DNA from: Erpobdella octoculata
Taxonomy: Eukaryota; Annelida; Clitellata; Hirudinida; Erpobdellidae
Length of the DNA stretch: 64,000 nt
Direction of reading: 5' to 3'
Assembly (NCBI GenBank): GCA_963978895.1
Contig: OZ022241.1
Coordinates: 6,253,995-6,317,994, forward strand
The stretch's first letter is position 1, and each line of letters opens with the position of its first letter. The position numbers and the translations under genes were made by a program. The notes below the pieces were generated by a model. That model saw nothing but the letters and a program-made list of their open reading frames with translations, was not told the origin of the DNA and made no database searches. Positions 50,301 to 62,670 of the stretch are shown here, piece by piece.

Positions 50301-52301
50301 TTACATCATGGAAATTCTTGGAATTTACTTCTATATCATTGATTGAGACAATCCAATCACCTATTTTGTTTTTAATAAATTTTCAAATAAGAAATAAAAC
50401 TTAATAAATATTTCCAATAAAAAATTCAAAAAATGAAAATTCATTTAAATTATTCTAAAAATGCCAATATCCTCTTCAACCAATGACTTCACAATCATAT
50501 TAAAAATAAAAATAAAATCTCATTTGAATTAGACGTCAAACAAATCACCGATTTCAACTCCGGCCTTGTCTGCAGGTCCGTTGGGCACGATACCCCAAAC
50601 GTAAATACCCCTGATGGCGTCCGGGTCATGTTTTCGCTCGTGATGGTCAACAAACTTTCCTGGAACAACTCCTAAAACTCTTTCGCAATTGGCCAACAGG
50701 CCTCCGTACCTGTCTCCGAGTTTCGGGTTCAAGACGAGGCGCTTCTGGAAAGGCACGTCCAAAAGTTTTACGAGGCATGCATCTCCAGATTCAAATTCAT
50801 CCTCAATGTCAGCCACGACTTTCTTTTTTTTCTTTCTTTTTTTTTCTTTCAACGGTTTGAGGGTTTGTTCTTTTAGTTCTTCTTCAACATCTATCACGTC
50901 ATCATCGTCGTCATCATCATCATCGCTAGGTTCCTTTACAACTTTCACTCCCTTTTGGTGTTCTTCTTTACTTCCTTCTGCAGCCTTGTCATCATCTTTT
51001 CCAGACAAAATTCCTTTCCCTTCTTTTTCGTGCTTCCCTAAATCATCACCATCCTTCTTTTTAGAAGATTCATTTTCATCTTTCTTGAAGAACTTGTTTA
51101 CCCCAGAAAAGAATCCATCTTCATCTGGCTTTTTTACTTCTGCTTTTTTATCTTCTTCACTTTTAACCTTTTCTTCATCCTTCCCAAAAAGCTTGTTGAC
51201 TCCGGAAAAAAACCCGCCCGACTTCTCTGACCCGGATTTTTTCTCTTTTTCTTTCTTATCTTCCTCATTAATTTTATCTTTGTCTTTTGTTTCTTCTTTT
51301 TCATTTGCTTTGTTCTTCTCACCATCTTCGAGTTTCTCTTCCTCTTTTCCAAAAAGTTTTCCGACCCCCGAAAAAAATCCTCCCGACTTTTCTGGATCTG
51401 ATTTCTTGTCAGCATTTTCTTTCTGTTCAGTGACAGCTTCACCTGGATTTTTATCTTCCTCTGTTTCTTTTACTTTTTCTTCTTTTTTATTTCCATCTTC
51501 TTTAAGGTTTTCTTCTTCTGAGTCTTTCCCAAAGAGTTTGCCGAAAAAGCCCTTCTTTTCTGGCTTTTTCTCTTTTTCAACTGGCTTTTTAATTTCTTCA
51601 ACTTGTGGTTTTTGTTGTTGTTCCTGTGGTTTTTGCAGCTGTTCTTGTGGTTTTGGTTCTGGTTCATTAGGTTTTTGCTGTACTTCATTTATTTTAGGTT
51701 GCACCTCTTCTGGTTTTTGTTGAGGTGTTGAATTTTCCACAGCTTTCGAGATTGATGGACCTGGTTTCACATCTTCCTGAATTTTTGGTACATCATCAGA
51801 TTTTGCATCTTTTTTATTAGCATTAACTTCTGAACCAACAATATCATTTTTAGAATCTGGTGATGCGACAGACTCCTTTGGGATTTGTTGCCCCTGTGTT
51901 TCTGGTTTGTTATCAGGACTCATTTTTTGATCTTGTGGTTTCTCTTGATCTTTTTTATCCTTGCCAAACATGTTCTTAAAAAAGCCTTTCTTTTCAGGTT
52001 TTTTGTCATCCTCATTTTTTTGTGTTTCTTTTTTGTCAGATTTTTTTTGTTCAACTTCTTTGTCTGATTTCCTTTCTGTATTTAAACCTTTTTTGCTGGG
52101 AGATGATTTCGGAGAATCTTTTGGCGTTTCCTCTTTTTTGTCTTTGTTGAACATTTTTGAAAAGGCTGAATTTTTTCCAGAATCAGGGGACTTTGTGGTT
52201 TCAGGCTTTGGTGTTTCTGTTAAAACTTTCGAAGTTGTTGGAGCATTGGAAGGAGTGTTAGAAGTTGATGTTGCTGGACTATCTTTTGAAGGTGTGGATT
52301 C
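35423..52301 (-). CDS. INTU: Inturned (CPLANE complex, PDZ and longin-like domains), 5' end incomplete
   Basis: Seventeen exons join in phase: 50549-52301, 50275-50360, 49449-49667, 48795-48910, 48506-48595, 48358-48435, 47926-48106, 47791-47844, 47361-47423, 45436-45678, 41011-41165, 40510-40715, 40109-40236, 39712-39791, 39446-39626, 39145-39257, 35423-35561; 1294 residues so far. Inturned, with Fuzzy and Wdpcp, forms the CPLANE complex at basal bodies, acting in ciliogenesis and planar polarity as part of a Rab23 exchange factor. Matches to vertebrate INTU in order: PDZ with GIYVWGIVPNGPADKAG and GDWIVSINDIEV; longin 1 EDVIYYFPSALN, NYRGSFLSLHSL, TTLEFNNKAIRVLY, LLLICLPAN; SEDYYGSRKIFDIIG; GYSISNHLPF; LASAEWFL; QVNAVFNYAYID; EHGVLFTCS; QQVAYWVVGRLL; C-terminal SELYVCFHDSAQQ. 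The odd part is exon 1 of this set: a Lys/Glu-rich extension of about 440 residues with six copies of a GFFSGVNKLFGKDEEK-like motif before the PDZ. The true start lies upstream (not found). Three introns hold mobile elements. Confidence 0.93.
35562..36080. other. INTU last intron, possible Helitron 3' end
   Basis: At 36000-36019 the sequence CAACGCCGGGTACCTCG ends in CTAG before a T, resembling a Helitron 3' terminus (GC-rich stem remnant CCCCAGAC/CCGGG, then CTAG). No matching TC 5' end was found. The open frames in 35630-36029 are unconvincing. Confidence 0.35.
37155..37222 (+). repeat. AAT-repeat plus GAATTTATATAGCGCC insertion
   Basis: (AAT)7 then GATGAATTTATATAGCGCC and CAGAGGCGCTTACRAAG break the reverse-transcriptase frame of the surrounding LINE. 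The TTTATATAGCGC phrase next to an AAT run is the usual look of an L2/Nimb-type LINE or dependent SINE 3' end. Confidence 0.6.
38101..38530 (-). mobile_element. 5'-truncated LINE end nested in the plus-strand LINE
   Basis: On the minus strand the frame reads DRPDFVHRCAVADST, RLHVLHHLLPDVKKLEYHLRP, RAHDRVIPHADSLLRK and TFIYRSLH, the C-terminus of a LINE ORF2, followed by a 3' UTR and a TTAC-repeat tail (plus strand GTAAGTAAGTAAGTAAATC at 38105). The outer LINE continues on both sides, giving a clear order of events. Confidence 0.8.
40948..41017. repeat. 35-bp tandem duplication across an INTU splice donor
   Basis: CAAGGAATCATCARTTTCTC followed by CAACTAACCAGTAAT occurs twice in direct succession with one mismatch. 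Each copy contains the minus-strand donor TACTG|GTTAGT. The copy nearer the exon (donor after 41011) keeps the INTU frame; the second would add 35 bases and shift it. Confidence 0.93.
41262..41346. repeat. (TA)n microsatellite
   Basis: About 85 bases of TA in an INTU intron close to the LINE 3' end. Confidence 0.95.
41539..44640 (-). CDS. LINE ORF2: endonuclease and reverse transcriptase, 1033 residues, intact
   Basis: It encodes the target-primed reverse-transcription enzyme. An AP-type endonuclease occupies about residues 65-310 (LTIGYLNCQSIGNK, AVAETFHE, VVGDINIHLD, SVSDHSLIIS). The reverse transcriptase spans about 480-800: SYRPVSNLQFISKVLE, LAMLDLSAAFDCVDH, CGVPQGSILGPL, and the catalytic GYADDLQIYD box with both Asp present, then VRNLGVIIDSQL. 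The C-terminal region has RLHWLNMQARIDFKL and RTFGPRAFAVSCPTTWNNLP. No stop or frameshift occurs over 3.1 kb, so this copy is recent and may be able to act. Its frame overlaps the end of ORF1; the first Met in frame is given, and the true start may differ. Confidence 0.95.
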   Translation of the reverse strand: MVSSFYPSGYDSKRKRSTKTPSRKYEAENTSWRDESVHRGGQDSYQKTSRCGKNLKSSNTESYVRNKYLTIGYLNCQSIGNKSASLTNIIAEHDLDAFAVAETFHESSEDITLARITPDGYTCVDQARERKRLARSATQKMQSGRLLGGGVAWICKESCKARRMNLTSKVETFEFVSVMLILRSVRTIAVVIYRPGSERVSDQFLEDFSQMLEELTVHSCHILVVGDINIHLDKPDDVWTMKFNTIVDCFGLVQNISSPTHKAGHTLDVVITKDPAQSSSVACEVYVPSVSDHSLIISRLPLMKPIPVSLMVTGRAWKTFDRDLFLQDLKSSKLCTEDSSWSGLGPDEMATMYNRILTDLVEKHAPRRSALRNYRPITPWFNTACGEQKRKARSLERIYRRTRLISDRDKWVAQLRFCHDFYRRAQDAYWQNTIAESAGNASKLWRDLSAVMGKKRSFILQDGLTAEQFMSSFEKKVTDVRASTLDSDTPEFNTFSGERFSNFATLTKDDVKDLIKNSPNKSCGLDPAPTWLIKEFSETLSPFVTDLFNKSLDTGHFPVPFRVAEVTPILKKSTLDVSLPASYRPVSNLQFISKVLERAVNKQIQHHLDGHNLLPEHQSAYRRCRSTETALLKVTSDVLLATDRGMVTLLAMLDLSAAFDCVDHGILVTRLERTFGIDSVALRWIGSYLCDRRQCVRYGGILSGWSSIVCGVPQGSILGPLFFIAYTSDVFALVAQRGFNIHGYADDLQIYDHCGTESIGVLADRLDGCVSEIMEWMKCNRLKLNASKTEVILLGSSRRRLHCTFDEINIAGNIIRLVDRVRNLGVIIDSQLTFSEHVAKLVNTSYYHLRQMRSVRKSLTVDSSHALARALILSRLDYCNCLLSGIPDLLMRRLDGVMRATARLILRLPRYGHVTKAIHDRLHWLNMQARIDFKLSLTAYRCLHGSAPSYLSGLCIPVTQFPGRSHLRSASSGQLLVPSCATRTFGPRAFAVSCPTTWNNLPIELTDPACVDSVYVFRKRLKTHFFLRMTNGY
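44475..45028 (-). CDS. LINE ORF1 (partial, 5'-truncated)
   Basis: The frame is open from 45028, where the element is cut off, to the stop at 44475. It reads EADKLRRRTSVVVYGLGES, DDKSKIEELLKLI, RPLKLVLKNENQQSNLLKLAKNL (in two parts), MTPKEREARKLLVES and RIRAGETNLFIAGDRIV. A charged linker, an RRM-like SVVVYGL strand and a basic C-terminal domain fit LINE ORF1 RNA-binding proteins. No start codon remains at the truncated end. It overlaps the first 166 bases of the ORF2 frame. Confidence 0.75.
45171..45385. repeat. 20-bp minisatellite, about 11 copies
   Basis: TGACATTTAAATAAATATGT repeated without spacers, with TGAAATTT variants in four units. It is in an INTU intron just upstream of the LINE's truncated 5' end. 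Confidence 0.95.
45838..47335. repeat. About 32-bp AT-rich minisatellite split by a Helitron
   Basis: Units of AATGTCATACAAATGTATTA then TATTCTATTG run at 45838-45931 and again at 47222-47335. Removing the Helitron between them joins CATACAA to TTGTATTATATTC, one base off the unit consensus. Confidence 0.85.
45932..47221 (+). mobile_element. Non-autonomous Helitron with internal tandem repeats
   Basis: It begins TCTATATATATAAAAGAAC and ends with a small hairpin (AGCGAAGCCGCT, 47196-47207), ten bases, then CTAG, followed by host T and preceded by host A: the TC...CTAG structure and A/T target of Helitrons, with no target duplication. The middle (46140-46810) is about four copies of a 155-base unit containing ATATACGTGTTTCACCATTTTTTG (in two halves) and TTTCCCGGACCTCAAATGTG. 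A second pair of about 105-base units rich in GACGGGCCGGGC lies at 46860-47100. No protein frame is recognisable. Confidence 0.82.
49130..49370 (+). repeat. Family A-related dispersed repeat in an INTU intron
   Basis: GAATGCATTGTCATAAGGAGTG, AGTCTATGTTCCAAG, AAAGTTTGTTAATTTGTACTTCC resemble 7690-7790 (GCATTGTCATAAGGAATGAGCC, GGGAAGTTCGTTAATTTTCAC), which sits in a transporter intron. Confidence 0.5.
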
Positions 52302-53179
52302 CTTTGAAACGGTTTGATTTTAATTTTAAATTAACTCAAACTACATGCCTAACTAAAATCATGTATTTAATGACCTAATTGCAATGACTTTTTAATTATT
52401 ATAGAGTTAAAAAATTTTTGAAATTGAAAAAACTAAACATTTTAAAACAAATCCAACCATAGTTAAATCCAATAAAGTTTTTTTTGTTTTAGGAGGAGGT
52501 GCTGCAGGTTTTGGCATCCACATTATTGACTATTGTATTATAATATATAAGAAAAACAATAAGAATTAATTAGACTGTACGACAAAATGACTTTTTAATG
52601 CACAAAATTCAGCTGAAAATAAAAAAATCTAGAAAATAGTAACAAAAAATAAACTGGTGAAAACAGGCATCGCTTTAATTTATGTTACGTCCTTTATAAT
52701 ATAAAGTTTATATTATTAGTTTTCGTCGTCGTTTAAGGCAACAGATGAGCCAGGTAAACTGCATAGGTGCACTTATTTTCTGGCTAAAAATTTTCAGGAC
52801 AATATTTTCTTCCTAACAGAGGTAATATTATTTTGAATAAAAATCAAATTAATAAAAAATTTATGTTCTTCAAACTTCATAATTCTACTGACATTTATCT
52901 CTGTTTAAAGGAAGGGATGTCTACCCAGACACGTGTCTACCACATGTCTCAGTTTCGTTGCATAGTATTGCATATAATACCATAGCCGTAGGAGATAAGA
53001 TGGGACGCATAGAGAAAAATGCTCTCCAATTTCCATATGTCACTATATTTTTGGACAACCAGATGCAAGTATTAAAAGTCTTATAGTTTGCCAAAACTTG
53101 TTTATGTTGGTATTTTGAATTTAAAACGTAATGTTTGAGCGGCTTACGGAAATAGTACAATAATTATCTAAAATAAATC
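52302..53179. other. INTU upstream intron or 5' region
   Basis: The 3' splice site CAAAG used at 52302-52303 has a weak pyrimidine tract. A small minus-strand candidate at about 52440-52530, starting MWMPKPAAPPPKTKKT, could be an upstream exon, but no clean donor follows. No other coding signal was seen. Confidence 0.35.
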
Positions 53180-53410
53180 AATATTTTTTAACTTGACAAA
53201 TTCAAGTTCTACTTATTTTTACAAACTTTTATTTTGGTTACAATCTCTGCTTGTGTGTCTTTCTCTGTACGCAAATCTTGCAGGTAAAATTTAACCAGCT
53301 TTTTGACTAGCTAGGAAGCTGAAACTTTCAGCATAGCTTTATATTGGATGACATACATGATTCAATTAAAAAAAAGTTTGTGTCGAAAAACTCATTTTTT
53401 CCTTTACTTG
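53180..53410 (-). repeat. Dispersed repeat family A, inverted copy
   Basis: The reverse complement matches 6000-6200 closely: GATGACATACATGATTCAAT, GCTTTATATTGGATGACA, CTAGCTAGGAAGCTGAAA, GTACGCAAATCTTGCAGG. Confidence 0.75.
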
Positions 53411-53454
53411 TTACCAATTTTTTTTATTTTAATTTTTTTATTTCAATTTTTCAC

Positions 53455-53765
53455 TAGAGACGTGTGGTATAGACACCGGCTTTCAGATTCGTATGACTTG
53501 TGTTCGATTCCTGGTCCGGGCACGTAATTTCCTTGAGCAAGAAACTGACATGTGCTCACGTCAACTCAGCGTTTCATCCTTTGGTGGTCAATAAATGAGT
53601 TCCAACTTCAGTTGGGGGTTAAAGTCCTTTCTGCGCTTGTGGAGCTATCAAGTAGGGGCTACCTGCGACGCAGTAAAACACCACATACGTCGTTAGCCTT
53701 ATCTGCAAGTTGCCAGCATTGTAAAGTGGGTGGCCGCTGGTCTGTTAAGTAAGTGGCACTCAAAA
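53455..53765 (+). repeat. tRNA-derived SINE
   Basis: The head carries TGGTATAGACACC (A-box-like) and GTTCGATTCCTGG (B box) about 33 bases apart, as in tRNA genes, then TTTCCTTGAGCAAGAAACTG, a motif of the conserved central/tail domain type shared by many animal SINEs. The body continues to GTAAGTAAGTGGCACTC just before the run of N, so the 3' end may be cut by the gap. Confidence 0.7.
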
Positions 53766-53800
53766 ATGAATCTACTTTAACTTTTTAACTTTTACTATCG

Positions 53801-54000
53801 NNNNNNNNNNNNNNNNNNNNNNNNNNNNNNNNNNNNNNNNNNNNNNNNNNNNNNNNNNNNNNNNNNNNNNNNNNNNNNNNNNNNNNNNNNNNNNNNNNNN
53901 NNNNNNNNNNNNNNNNNNNNNNNNNNNNNNNNNNNNNNNNNNNNNNNNNNNNNNNNNNNNNNNNNNNNNNNNNNNNNNNNNNNNNNNNNNNNNNNNNNNN
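53801..54000. other. Assembly gap of 200 N
   Basis: Exactly 200 undetermined bases; a round number usually means a gap of unknown true size. 5' exons of INTU could be hidden here. Confidence 0.99.
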
Positions 54001-54542
54001 GATGCTTGGTTTTCATTTTCCATGACGGTGGTGGAAGCTCTCCGTTCGAATTAAGCGCAGCCTCATCACATCTGCTTTCTCACGTGTGAATATTTGAATG
54101 CTGCTCATTTAACCGATATTCGAACCGATTGTTATACTTGATCAGATTTTTGACAGGGTAGGGGGAGGTAGGGTCGAAAAGTAGAAAAAAAAGAAGATAT
54201 GTTAGAGTTGGAACGACGAGGATTTAAATTACTCATAAGTAAGAAAAAAACGGAATTCGGTAACGGATGCTGTGTTCAGTGTTCAGAGCTTCCATCTCAG
54301 AAGCTGGTATGATGACTGATTAAAACAATAATTATTATTACATTATATAATGTCACACAGTAAACTATTATTACATTATATAATGTCACACAGTAAATTA
54401 TTATTACATTATATAATGTCCCCCAGTAAATTATTATTATTACATTATATATAATGTCCCGCAGTAAATTATTATTATATTTTATATAATGCCCCACAGT
54501 ATACTATTATTACATTATATAATGCACTACAGTAAATTTTTA

Positions 54543-55474
54543 TCTATATATATAAAAATGAATGTTTGTATGTATATAGGTATGTTATTTATGCATTGCT
54601 ACACCATTCATACGATCGTAATGAAATTTTCACACAACCTTGAGAGTCAAGGGGAATCAAATATAGAAAAATTTTTTTTCGAAATCCGTCACAAAATGAG
54701 CGGAGCGGAGCGGGTGAGCGAGCGGAAAATATATATATATATCGACTTACTCCTCAACATCTAGAAGCTTTTCACACTTCCATTGCTGCTTCACAACGTC
54801 ATCGAATTGAGCAAATGTCTCCCATGAATTGCAGTTACATCGAGAAACCAATGCTGCCAAGGAACGCCATCGAGTTTTGCAAATGTCTCCCAATGAATTG
54901 CAACTACATCGAGAAGCCAATGCTGCCTCGCAACGCCATCGAGTTGAACAAATGTCTCCCAATGAATTGCAGCTACATCGAGCTGCTAATGCGATCTCCC
55001 AACTTTTAGCATGAAATCGTGTGAGTGAGGCAGTTCGTAACGAAGCAATTAACTTCAACGAAACTCAATTCGATCAACATGATTGTGGTGAATTTGATGT
55101 TTTATGTACTTCATGTCGATCAAGAAATTTTGCTGCAGAGCAACCATCAGATGGACTATTCACTTCATGTTGTCGAAAAAGCAAAGTAATGTTGCCAAAC
55201 CAATTGACATTCACGGTAATACACTTGGATATCCCGATTTTCTTAAAAGCCTCATGTCAGACACGTCCAATCCAGATAGACAAAATTTTCGACAACATAT
55301 TCGATTATACAACAGCGCAGTTTGTTTCGCTTCCATGGCCGCAAAAATTTTTGATTTGCTTATATATAGAATTTTTTTATGGTTATCAAATGTCATTTTG
55401 TTTTTGTTGACTATTTTTCTAATAACGGGCACCGTATTTTAAAACTTCCGTCATTTTTGACGGGCTATCTCTAG
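54543..55474 (+). mobile_element. Helitron derivative retaining part of the Rep/helicase gene
   Basis: It starts TCTATATATATAAAAATG after a host A and ends with the perfect hairpin CCGTCATTTTTGACGG (55448-55463), seven bases, then CTAG before a host T, the classic Helitron 3' structure. It carries the degraded N-terminal part of a Helitron transposase (see next entry). Confidence 0.88.
54761..55345 (+). pseudogene. Helitron Rep/helicase protein, N-terminal fragment
   Basis: Three 66-base repeats encode (S)QRHRIEQMSPNELQLHREANA-type units, as in the Arg/Gln-rich repeats preceding the zinc finger in Helitron transposases. Then EAVRNEAINFNETQF, HDCGEFDVLCTSCRSRNFAAE, PSDGLFTSCCRKSKV (zinc-finger-like Cys/His cluster), and after a frameshift GNTLGYPDFLKSLMS, RQNFRQHIRLYNSAVCFASMAA, which is the stretch leading into the Rep domain in intact proteins. 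At least two frameshifts and a stop are present. The HUH nuclease and helicase are missing. Confidence 0.82.
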
Positions 55475-55660
55475 TTATATAAAATGTCACATAGTTAATT
55501 GTTATTACATTATATAATTTCTCACAGTAAATTATTATTACATTATATAATGTCCCAAAGTAAATTATTTTTACATTATATAATATCTGATTTATTATAC
55601 CATTAAATGTCACACAATAAACTGTTATTATAATGCTATATAATGTCCCGCATTAAACGA

Positions 55661-56310
55661 AGTATATATAATTGCTTGTATCAAGATCAAGATATTCATG
55701 AGTAAGCTATTATTACATTATTTACAATCAAATTACATTTCGGTGATTACAAGTAACACCACAAACGTTCCAGCATTATTAACAAACTTTCATTTCAGGG
55801 GGTAGCTGCAACCCTCAGTATTTTTAGATGAACGATCAGTAGCCATAGTTCAAAATTTTATTAAACAATTATTATTGTATAGTTTAGTACAATGTGTGTA
55901 ATTATACTAAAATTCATAATTTTATTTCAATATTCTGATTTAATTGTTAAACTATTTCTTGTTTTAAATTAATGAAACAGCGGCGTATTCAGGGTTTTTG
56001 GCTCCCGGGGACAAGGTCTAACAAATGCGTCACTGGAAACTCTAATATTTATTTATTTTTATTTATTTATTTATTTATTGCAACTCGAACAATATGTAAA
56101 CTTATCCTCTAAAAAAAGCTGATGACCAAAAGGGGGTAGTCGTAAGGACTCTTTTCCCATTAAAAAAAAAAAACTGTATACACAAAGAGCTGATGAGCGG
56201 GTGGCGGTGGTCGTGGGTACTGTTTCCAAAAATGTTGACGCCCTTACAAAAAAGCTTTTGGCGCTCCCTTCCAAATGGCACGCGCGGACAATTGTCCAAG
56301 TTGTATGCAT
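55661..56310. other. AT-rich spacer, no gene
   Basis: Includes a (TTTA)n run near 56047-56080. No coding signal. Confidence 0.4.
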
Positions 56311-57312
56311 CAGTGGCGCACCCAAGATTTGTTTTCGAGGGGGGGTTGAAATTTTTTTTGGAGGGTTTGAAAATTTTTTGGAGGGTATGGAATTTTTTTT
56401 CAGTTTTAATTATTTGGTACTTCTTAAACCCTATAAAACAAACAGAGTTTTTAAAACAGTTAAATCAAACTTGATTTCAAAGAGCAGAATCATTTTATTT
56501 AAAATTCAAAAATATCTAAATTTGTTAAAATGTCAAGAAATATTGTGTATTAATTAAACAAATAAACTATTTTATTTTGATAATATATCAGCCATTTATC
56601 TGAAATATAGTTCATTATTGATGTGGGAATATCTATACAAATACAAAAGAGTTCAACCACTTAATCTGTTCTCCGATGAAAAACATTTTTTCGACAAATA
56701 TTTATATGAAAATTCCTAAATATTTTTCATAAAAGCGATAGTAAGGATGTAATGTAACATATATAATGGATAATTAACATGATTTTAATCTGTGATTTCA
56801 TCATCAGTTAAACCAGTTTATTTATATATTTTCATACAGTAACTACATTTTTTTAGAATATTTTTTATTGGAGGGGGGAGGGGTGGAAGGTTTAACTAAA
56901 AATTTTCCCTTTGATGGCAAACAAACATAAATATTTTAACAATACTCTTTATTTCCTAATTAACACTAAATCAAGCCGAGTAATACGTTTCATGAATTAA
57001 AAATTTTCCGGTATAATATTGGGAGAGGAGAGGTCTTACCCCAGAAATCCCATTTTTAAGGCACGCCGTGTATTTTGTTTTCATGCATTAAAAATGTTTT
57101 TCGAAAAAATGGGTGGATGGGGCTCAAACCCCAGAAACGCCCCCGTGGGTGCGCCAAGGGTATTCATCAATCAATGGCTACAGGATTTTTCAGGTTTTAG
57201 AAATTGGTATAAACTGGATGGCAAACTGGCAAGCATCAATACTCTTGAGCAGTTTTCAAGTCCAAAAATTTGCCTTTGGAAGGGCTAGCCCCCTAGCCTC
57301 CTGACCACACCT
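56311..57312. mobile_element. Possible hAT-like element
   Basis: It begins CAGTGGCGCACCCAAGATTT and TTCGAGGGGGGGTTGAAATT; about 1 kb later the strand ends GGGCTAGCCCCCTAGCCTCC then TGACCACACCTCTG, whose complement (CAGAGGTGTGGTCAGG) loosely mirrors the start. I could not see target duplications or a transposase, so borders and class are uncertain. Confidence 0.4.
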
Positions 57313-58060
57313 CTGCTAACAGCATAAACTAAAATAGAGTACAAATCACATATTCTCATTGCGCATTAGTGACCGAGACTGAAGACTTAAAACGGGAATC
57401 GATTTTGAGTTGGGAAATAATGCCTCACTTCTCGCATGGAAGAAGCCTCCTTCACTTCATTTTCAAGTGATCATCCCTCCGTGAGCTTTCCATCCATCCA
57501 TGCGTCCGTCCATCCACACGTCTGTTCATAACATCTCCTTCTCGTCCATTTATTTACTGACGCCTCGGAATTGACGACTCGTTCATTTCAACACTTGGTT
57601 TGCATGGTTACATTTTACTTTTTATCTAATTATATATGTTTTTACAGTTTTATTATTTTCATTCTTTAGTTGCACAGGTATTTGGCAGGTAATATCAGTA
57701 ATATATTCAAAGTAAATCACATTTTCTTAAAATTTTTAATATGATCGTGACATTAATTAACTTTTAATAATTTGTTTTAAAAGAAAGTTGGTCAACTGAA
57801 ACCCGTCGGTGCCAGTGGCGAGCCCGTTCAAGTGAAGGGGATCAGCAGGAGCGATAGATGGGTTACACGTGAGCCAACCATGGGATGATCAGGTGTTCCA
57901 TTGTCGCCAAAGAAATAATATTGCTTGTAAAAAATAAGTCGTCTTCTAGATACCCTGTGTTTGTGTGTGTGTGTGTGTTTATTCGTCTGTGCGTGTGCGT
58001 GTGTAATGCGTGTGAGGAACAACAGCCATATGGGCAGTGGCTTTTAGCCGGCTCAAGTCT
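57313..58060. other. Intergenic, presumed 5' flank of the ML-domain gene
   Basis: Contains a short (GT)n near 57961-57980. No ORF of note. Confidence 0.4.
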
Positions 58061-58132
58061 TTATAAAGGTCCTTCGAGACAGGACTCGTCTCTCAACCGT
58101 CATTTCACCATTTATCTATCTGAGTTGTAAAG
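58061..58132 (+). promoter_or_regulatory. Candidate TATA box and noncoding first exon
   Basis: TTTATAAAGG at 58060-58069 is followed by about 65 bases ending GTTGTAAAG|GTGAGA, a good splice donor at 58132/58133. The next 3' splice site, TTGTTTTCAG at 58695-58704, lies 22 bases before the chosen ATG of the gene downstream. Together they suggest a noncoding exon 1; there is no direct evidence of transcription. Confidence 0.35.
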
Positions 58133-58726
58133 GTGAGAGATTTATTTATTTTTATTTTTATTAATTTTTAGTTAACGTTATTATAATAACTTTAAATTTT
58201 TTTTAGGAAGGCTTATTAAAAAATTTTAAATTATGAATTAAGAAATTTGGGATATTAAATATTTAATATGCAGACATAATTAGCGGAAAGAAAATATAAT
58301 TTATATTTATCTGTTCAAATTTTTTGACAACAAAAAAGAAATTTCTTTAATTTATTTTTTTCAATCCCGATTTTTACGACGTCGTCTAAAGACGGTAGTG
58401 TAATAACGATATAACATAAATATGTCATAAATAAATCATAAATCAAATATTCAATGTTAAAACCGTCCTTCATTATCTACTCATCTTCAATCCCTTCATC
58501 TTTTCTTCAATCCTCTACTTATTTCAATCTTTTAATCCTCTCCCCTTCTCTAAATTCCCTTCTCCCTTATCGTTCCAACCTTTCCTGGTTCGAACCCGCT
58601 CCACCGATTGACCATTGTTGCCACGGCAAATACGCCTATTATTCTCCATTTAGCAATCGATCAGTCGGAACGGTGATCAATCAATCAGCAGTTTGTTGTT
58701 TTCAGCAGTCGGAGCATGTTTCAACA

Positions 58727-62670
<3,944 letters not shown>

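Larger units (their letters stand above)
54320..55660. repeat. About 33-bp AT-rich minisatellite split by a Helitron
   Basis: Units of ATTATTACATTATATAATGT then CMCACAGTAAATT run at 54325-54542 and resume at 55475-55650. The Helitron at 54543-55474 interrupts one unit. Confidence 0.9.

Noticed and set aside
50689..51723. Ser/Phe-rich 344-residue plus-strand frame
   Set aside because: It is the complement of the Lys/Glu-rich INTU exon (AAG/GAA codons read as CTT/TTC), with no independent evidence.
53772..54023. Frames across the N run
   Set aside because: Undetermined bases translated as X; no information.
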